From assembly GCA_025358455.1 (NCBI GenBank), contig JANYJP010000086.1, positions 1 to 35,091 of the forward strand: 35,091 bases of DNA. The letters run 5' to 3'. Below are positions 31,655 through 35,091 of the stretch, piece by piece; the stretch's first letter is position 1, and every line of letters begins with the position of its first letter. A model generated the notes under the pieces. It was given only the letters and a program-made list of their open reading frames with translations, was not told the origin of the DNA and did no database searches. This DNA is from Bacteroidales bacterium. Its GTDB lineage: Bacteria > Bacteroidota > Bacteroidia > Bacteroidales > VadinHA17. The position numbers and the translations under genes were made by a program.

Positions 31655-31700
31655 GGTAAGAAATATCGTGCCAGGGGGCAAGAATATAAGGGTAAGAAAT
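31619..31700 (-). repeat. Right inverted repeat of the DUF559 locus
   Basis: Two degenerate copies of the left-array core in inverse orientation: CCCCCTTTAGGGGGCCAGGG and the following bases to about 31666, and GCCAGGGGGCAAGAATATAA from 31670. The first copy encodes the tail and stop codon of the DUF559 protein. Confidence 0.7.
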
Positions 31701-31747
31701 GAGCCATGTCAGCAATCCCCCTTCAGATCATGAACTAATTAAATAAC

Positions 31748-31755
31748 TATCTTTG
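31748..31755 (+). promoter_or_regulatory. -7 element of the ubiX transcript
   Basis: TATCTTTG, 19 bases before the ATG at 31775. It lies about 50 bases beyond the DUF559 repeat, so ubiX has its own promoter. Confidence 0.5.
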
Positions 31756-31774
31756 CATAACTTTTCATTTTACT

Positions 31775-32359
31775 ATGGATAACATCCCGAATAAACGTAG
31801 AAAAATAGTTCTTGCCATAACAGGCGCAAGCGGATCAGTATATGCAAAGAAGCTCCTTGAAACACTTCAGTTGTTAAAAAACCCCCCTGAAGAAATTGCA
31901 GTGATTTTTTCAGACACGGCAAAAGAGATCTGGCTTGCAGAAACAGGTAAGAAATATACCGCGGAAGGACTTGCGAAGGAATTTAAAAACGATACGTTTT
32001 TTGCCCCGTTTGCCTCAGGATCCTCGCATTACGATACAATGATTATCTGCCCTGCAGCGATGGGTACCACGGGACGAATTGCCAACGGGACATCCGACGA
32101 CCTGATTGCCCGAACCGCCGATGTGATGCTCAAGGAAAGAAGAAGATTAATAATTGTTCCAAGGGAAACCCCTTACAGTCTGATACATATTAATAATATG
32201 AAAACGCTCACCCTGGCTGGTGCAATAATCTGCCCGGCATCACCCTCTTTCTACAGTAATCCGGAAACGATCAATGATCTTGTGATGACAGTCGTTAACC
32301 GTATCATTGATCTGGCCGGATTTGAAAACAACAGTTTCAGATGGATGGAAAATGATTGA
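31775..32359 (+). CDS. ubiX: Flavin prenyltransferase
   Basis: 194 aa. The N-terminus RRKIVLAITGASGSVYAKKLLE carries the flavin-binding GASGS motif. Further conserved parts are DTMIICPAAMGTTGRIANGTSDDLIARTADVMLKERRRLIIVPRETPYS and ICPASPSFYSNP. The enzyme prenylates reduced FMN to make the cofactor of UbiD-type decarboxylases. No ubiD gene is in the window. The downstream PNPOx-fold gene begins eight bases inside the end of this one, so the two are translationally coupled, which suggests a flavin-related role for the partner. Confidence 0.94.
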   Translation: MDNIPNKRRKIVLAITGASGSVYAKKLLETLQLLKNPPEEIAVIFSDTAKEIWLAETGKKYTAEGLAKEFKNDTFFAPFASGSSHYDTMIICPAAMGTTGRIANGTSDDLIARTADVMLKERRRLIIVPRETPYSLIHINNMKTLTLAGAIICPASPSFYSNPETINDLVMTVVNRIIDLAGFENNSFRWMEND

Positions 32360-32801
32360 CAACAAGATAATTCGATTTTTCAAAAAACATCATGTTCTTA
32401 CAATCGCTACAACAGTAGGTAATGAACCCTGGTGCGCAAATTGTTTTTATGTTTATCTTGAAGCTGAAAATTCACTGGTATTCACCACCGGCGGTGAAAC
32501 CCGTCATGGCAAAGAGTTCGGTGAGAATCCGTTGGTTGCCGGATCAGTTGTCCTGGAAACTATGGTTATCGGCAGGATCCGAGGAATTCAGTTTCAGGGA
32601 ATGGTTTCAGAACCTGAAGGCGAAATGTTATCAAAAGCCAAATGGGCTTATCTTAAGAAATTTCCTCCTGCTATCCTGATGGATACTAATCTCTGGCTGG
32701 TCAAACTCACTTTTATAAAGATGACTGATAATCGATTCGGCTTCGGGAAGAAGGTGATCTGGGAAGACGACTCACGACGAACGGCAAACGACGCACGGTG
32801 A
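32352..32801 (+). CDS. Pyridoxamine-5'-phosphate-oxidase-fold (YhbP-like) protein with repeat-derived tail
   Basis: 149 aa from the ATG at 32352 (MIDNKIIRFFKKHHVLTIATTVGNEPWC), a flavin-binding split-barrel protein of the YhbP/PNPOx superfamily. Other typical parts are FTTGGETRHGKEFGENPLVAGSV and the closing DNRFGFGKKVIWED. It overlaps ubiX by eight bases and is probably co-translated. The last residues, DSRRTANDAR, and the stop codon are encoded by the 7-mer repeat array that starts at about 32766. The native C-terminus has therefore been replaced or extended by the repeat. A TTG start at 32307 within ubiX is unlikely. The exact reaction is unknown. Confidence 0.82.
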   Translation: MIDNKIIRFFKKHHVLTIATTVGNEPWCANCFYVYLEAENSLVFTTGGETRHGKEFGENPLVAGSVVLETMVIGRIRGIQFQGMVSEPEGEMLSKAKWAYLKKFPPAILMDTNLWLVKLTFIKMTDNRFGFGKKVIWEDDSRRTANDAR

Positions 32802-32867
32802 ACGACGCAGGACGAACGACGCAGGGCGAACGACGCAGGGCGAACGACGAACGACGCATCGGCAAAC
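32766..32867 (+). repeat. 7-mer array left of the intact S23 gene
   Basis: Degenerate 7-mers of ACGACGC, AGGACGA, ACGACGC, AGGGCGA, ACGACGA type, about 100 bp. It begins inside the 3' end of the YhbP-like gene and is the inverse of the CGTTTGT array at 33354-33790. Confidence 0.8.
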
Positions 32868-32911
32868 AGTTACCTGGAACAAATAAATGAACTGGATTGA
32901 AAGATTAATTC

Positions 32912-33271
32912 TTAATCAGAATATCTTGATTTTATGAGGTTCATTAACATAGCTGAAATACCTTTACATTCATTAAGGTAGTACTTATTCTCATCGTCAG
33001 TCAGATATCCAATTTTATTGGAAATTGTCAGATGGGTGAATAATTCAGCAGAAGATCCTTTTGAAATATAAAAATGTCTTACTGCTTGCTTGTCAGTTCC
33101 AAGTTCATCTCCTTCAGAAATATTACTGGAAATACTGACGGAGGCCCTTCTCATTTGATCTTTCAATCCAAAATCCTTTTGAAAGGACTTGTTTTGTTCC
33201 GTAAGCTTGTAAATTGATACTGCTAATTCAACGGCACGATGCCAAACCTTTAGATTTTCATAATTACTCAT
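32912..33271 (-). CDS. Four-helix-bundle S23 (23S rRNA intervening-sequence type) protein
   Basis: 119 aa, full length for the family. Helices read NYENLKVWHRAVELAVSIYKL, FGLKDQMRRASVSISSNISEGDE, HFYISKGSSAELFTHLTISNKIGY and YYLNECKGISAMLMNLIKSRYSD. It keeps the conserved DQMRRASVSISSNI-EG segment. The family was first found inside 23S rRNA intervening sequences, but most members, like this one, are free-standing and of unknown function. The promoter is good: TAACTTTG at 33318-33311 and TTG at 33340-33338 on the minus strand, 19 bases apart. The gene sits between inverted 7-mer arrays (32766-32867 and 33354-33790), which suggests a mobile or repeat-linked cassette. Confidence 0.88.
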   Translation of the reverse strand: MSNYENLKVWHRAVELAVSIYKLTEQNKSFQKDFGLKDQMRRASVSISSNISEGDELGTDKQAVRHFYISKGSSAELFTHLTISNKIGYLTDDENKYYLNECKGISAMLMNLIKSRYSD

Positions 33272-33310
33272 AGCACAACGAGATTAAAAAATTGATAACT
33301 TATTCCATAT

Positions 33311-33340
33311 CAAAGTTAACAATCACGAAATCAAATTCAA
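33311..33340 (-). promoter_or_regulatory. Promoter of the intact S23 gene
   Basis: TAACTTTG at 33318-33311 and TTG at 33340-33338 with a 19-base spacer. It lies between the gene and the start of the CGTTTGT array at 33354, outside the repeats. Confidence 0.6.
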
Positions 33341-33353
33341 TTTTTTCTTCCAT

Positions 33354-33790
33354 GCGTCGTTTGTCGTTTGTCGTTTGTCGTTTGTCGTTTGTCGTTTGTC
33401 GTGCGTCGTGCGTCCATCGTTTGTCGTTTGTCGTTTGTCGTTTGTCGTTTGTCGTTTGTCGTACGTCCATTATCTATTCTTCCTTGCGTCGTTTGTCGTT
33501 TATCGTTTGTCGTGCGTCCATTATCTATTCTTCCTTGCGTCGTTTGTCGTTTGTCGTTTGTCGTTTGTCGTTTGTCGTTTGTCGTTCGTCGTGCGTCCAT
33601 CGTTTGTCGTTCGTCGTACGTCCATTATCTATTCTTCCTTGCGTCGTTTGTCGTTTGTCGTACGTCCATTATCTATTCTTCCTTGCGTCGTTTGTCGTTT
33701 ATCGTTTATCGTTTGTCCATTATATATTCTTCCGTTTGTCGTTTGTCGTTTGTCGTGCGTCCATTATACATCGTTTGTCGTGCGTCCATT
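33354..33790 (+). repeat. Hierarchical CGTTTGT tandem array
   Basis: About 437 bp of CGTTTGT 7-mers with variants (CGTGCGT, CGTTTAT, CGTTCGT, CGTACGT), broken at intervals by a spacer word CCATTATCTATTCTTCCTT. The word occurs four times intact (from about 33467, 33528, 33622 and 33667) and in shortened form at about 33718. Blocks of 7-mers plus spacer therefore form a higher-order repeat. Seven is not a multiple of three and the unit has no stop in any register, so long open frames appear on both strands; none is a credible protein. Confidence 0.85.
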
Positions 33791-33803
33791 TCCGGAATTT
33801 CTA

Positions 33804-33811
33804 TATTTTTG
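33804..33811 (+). promoter_or_regulatory. -7 element of riboflavin synthase
   Basis: TATTTTTG, 28 bases before the ATG at 33840. The position where a -33 element should lie falls in or next to the end of the 7-mer array. Confidence 0.5.
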
Positions 33812-33839
33812 CATTAAAATTAAATCTAAATCATCACAT

Positions 33840-34439
33840 ATGTTTTCAGGAATCATAGAAGAAGCAGCCCGGGTTATAAAACTGGAAAAAGAAAAAGAAA
33901 ATCTTCACATCACAATGAAATGTTCATTTGCAGATGAGCTTAAGATCGACCAGAGTATATCACATAATGGAGTATGTCTGACAGTAGTCCGGAAAGATAA
34001 GGAGACCTATACGGTTACTGCTATTAAAGAGACGCTTGAAAAGACAAACCTTGGATTGCTGAAACCGGATGACAGGGTCAACCTTGAACGTAGTACCAAA
34101 CTTGATGGTCGTCTCGACGGACATATGGTACAGGGACATGTTGACCAGACTGCCGTTTGTACCAGTGTTAAGGAAGCAGGAGGAAGCTGGTATTATACTT
34201 TTGAATACGTCCCCTCGCAGGAGGACTATATAACGGTTGAGAAAGGATCAGTATCTGTGAATGGCGTCAGCCTGACTGTTGTAAATTCAAAACCCACATC
34301 GTTTGAAGTGGCTATTATTCCTTTTACCTGGGAAGTAACCAATTTTCACCAGATCAAAGAAGGAACCGTCGTTAATCTGGAGTTCGATATTCTCGGCAAG
34401 TATATTTCGAAGATAGTAAGGCAGGTGTTGGGAAAATAG
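33840..34439 (+). CDS. ribE: Riboflavin synthase (alpha subunit)
   Basis: 199 aa from the ATG at 33840. It starts with the invariant MFSGIIEE. The two lumazine-binding barrels are residues 1-95 (ISHNGVCLTVV, LERSTKLDGRLDGHMVQGHVD at their junction) and 96-190 (SVSVNGVSLTVVNS, FTWEVTNFHQIKEGTVVNLEFDILGKY). The enzyme dismutates two 6,7-dimethyl-8-ribityllumazine molecules to riboflavin. A much longer frame from 33375 is an artefact of the stop-free repeat. The gene lies between the 7-mer array and a short inverted remnant of it that begins at the base after its stop codon. It may relate functionally to the nearby flavin genes (ubiX, PNPOx-fold). Confidence 0.96.
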   Translation: MFSGIIEEAARVIKLEKEKENLHITMKCSFADELKIDQSISHNGVCLTVVRKDKETYTVTAIKETLEKTNLGLLKPDDRVNLERSTKLDGRLDGHMVQGHVDQTAVCTSVKEAGGSWYYTFEYVPSQEDYITVEKGSVSVNGVSLTVVNSKPTSFEVAIIPFTWEVTNFHQIKEGTVVNLEFDILGKYISKIVRQVLGK

Positions 34440-34463
34440 GACGAACGACGCTGGACGCAGGGG
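34440..34463 (+). repeat. 7-mer repeat remnant after riboflavin synthase
   Basis: GACGAACGACGCTGGACGCA and the following few bases: the same words as the array at 32766-32867 and inverse to that at 33354-33790. It starts at the base after the TAG of riboflavin synthase. Confidence 0.65.
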
Positions 34464-34522
34464 TCCGACTCAACGATTAGAAGCCGTATAAACCAGATTT
34501 GTTTCTTATAGAGTGCAATCCC

Positions 34523-34939
34523 TCAATCTCTTTTCCGGATTCTCTTCTTCTCCACATCCAGCCCCTCCTTCTTCCATGCATTTATCCCGCCTTCCAGCGA
34601 ATACACCTTAGTGAATCCTTTTCCGGAGAAATATTTAGCAACTCTTTTGCTTCTGAATCCTGAGGTACAATACAGAAACAGTGAAACGTCCTTTTTTATA
34701 GTGTCCGCAGAGTACTCAAGATTTCCCGATGAGGGAATGTTCACCGCATTTTTTATCCTTGACTTCCTGTACTCAAAGAATTCCCTGACATCAACCAGAA
34801 GTGACTTGGCTGCATTATTGTAAGTCTGCTGAAAATCCCTTGGCGGAAGCGAAATGAATTTTACTGAATCAGCTGTTTGTCCACTTGCAAAGCCGCAGAT
34901 AAACAGTAAGCAGGCGCATATTATTAACTTAGTCTTCAT
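34523..34939 (-). CDS. Exported rhodanese-domain protein
   Basis: 138 aa from the ATG at 34939, with a signal peptide (about 1-20, MKTKLIICACLLFICGFASG). Residues 28-130 form one rhodanese domain: SLLVDVREFFEYRKSRIKNAVNIP, then FLYCTSGFRSKRVAKYF, where Cys91 begins the CTSGFR active-site loop, and VYSLEGGINAWKKEGL. It should act in the periplasm in sulfur transfer or as a thiol protein. An upstream frame to 35011 is unlikely because a TAAATTTG -7 element at 34991-34984 lies inside it; the shorter start also gives a proper signal peptide. Confidence 0.9.
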   Translation of the reverse strand: MKTKLIICACLLFICGFASGQTADSVKFISLPPRDFQQTYNNAAKSLLVDVREFFEYRKSRIKNAVNIPSSGNLEYSADTIKKDVSLFLYCTSGFRSKRVAKYFSGKGFTKVYSLEGGINAWKKEGLDVEKKRIRKRD

Positions 34940-34983
34940 AACTGAATTTAAACGGTAATTTAGAGAATAAATTTTAAAAAATG

Positions 34984-34991
34984 CAAATTTA
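34984..34991 (-). promoter_or_regulatory. -7 element of the rhodanese gene
   Basis: TAAATTTG on the minus strand, 44 bases before the ATG at 34939. It excludes the upstream ATG at 35011 as the start. Confidence 0.5.
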
Positions 34992-35036
34992 TAAGACTGG
35001 TATCTATCCATGGTGCAAAGTGCACAAAGCCCACCT

Positions 35037-35091
35037 TCTCCGCCAGTTGGCGGATTCGGCGGGTAAGCCTGCCCTCTGGCCGCTTTTCTCC
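35037..35091. repeat. Possible partial MITE-like or palindromic repeat at the right edge
   Basis: TCTCCGCCAGTTGGCGGA (35037-35054) resembles the palindrome in the arms of the MITE-like elements (TCTCCGCCCACTGGCGGA and TCTCCGTCAGCTGGCGGA). The following bases diverge, and the window ends, so completeness cannot be judged. Confidence 0.4.

Noticed and set aside
33354-33790. CRISPR array
   Set aside because: The units are 7 bases with no unique spacers of constant length; the only recurring spacer is itself identical each time. No cas gene is present.
33337-33858. Overlapping repeat-rich frames on both strands (TNDKRQT-type and RLSFVVC-type)
   Set aside because: They arise because a 7-base unit without stops is open in every frame. 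There are no start signals or homology.
33375-34439. A 354-residue frame joining a Cys/Arg/Leu/Ser/Phe/Val-rich region to riboflavin synthase
   Set aside because: The first 155 residues are the stop-free 7-mer array read as protein. Riboflavin synthase has its own MFSGIIEE start at 33840 with a promoter element between.

Overview
The window is chromosomal DNA from a member of the Bacteroidota. Several things point there. Promoters follow the TAnnTTTG -7 pattern (sometimes with TTTG or TTG about 19-21 bases upstream) and Shine-Dalgarno sites are scarce. The gene content also fits: DUF1080, DUF5777 and CHRD proteins, M56-TonB fusions, four-helix-bundle S23 proteins and a Bacteroidetes-type IleRS. 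The DNA is AT-rich. The organism cannot be named from the sequence. No rRNA, tRNA, CRISPR array or intact insertion sequence was seen.

Layout, left half. 1-1043 (-): an AraC-type regulator followed by a PAS sensor protein cut by the window edge. 1441-2223: a decayed DUF362 gene. 2257-5408: small enzymes and secreted proteins (atypical SDR, acylphosphatase, two lipoproteins, DUF1080 protein). 5676-8079: a BlaI-type repressor and an M56-peptidase/TonB fusion behind a promoter with two matched operator dyads. 8155-15553 (-): a YncE/phosphoesterase fusion, a GH20 hexosaminidase with a lipid kinase, and delta-1-pyrroline-5-carboxylate dehydrogenase. 15812-16849: a CorA-type transporter whose usual GMN motif reads GMS. 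16891-17598: a PAP2-like membrane enzyme.

Layout, right half. 17710-21254 (-): a compact run of six genes: two c-type cytochrome lipoproteins, a DUF5777 beta-barrel, YceI, an OB-fold membrane protein and a DUF2007 protein. This is a candidate envelope electron-transfer cluster. 21298-25953 (-): a Nudix hydrolase, a lipoprotein, DnaG and UDP-glucuronate decarboxylase. 26115-29793: a truncated S23 gene and a convergent ileS carrying the rare GxHH active-site signature. 30143-34939: sirtuin, DUF559 protein, UbiX, a PNPOx-fold protein, an intact S23 gene, riboflavin synthase and a rhodanese.

The most unusual content is the repeat landscape of the last 9 kb. Two S23 genes and one DUF559 gene each sit between inverted arrays of short repeats. 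Each locus uses a different repeat (8-mer, about 72-mer, 7-mer). The arrays start at or inside the 3' ends of neighbouring genes and in several cases supply their stop codons. Separately, a 128-129 bp MITE-like element occurs twice in opposite orientation (22912-23040 and 29912-30039) with arms and spacer of the same layout.
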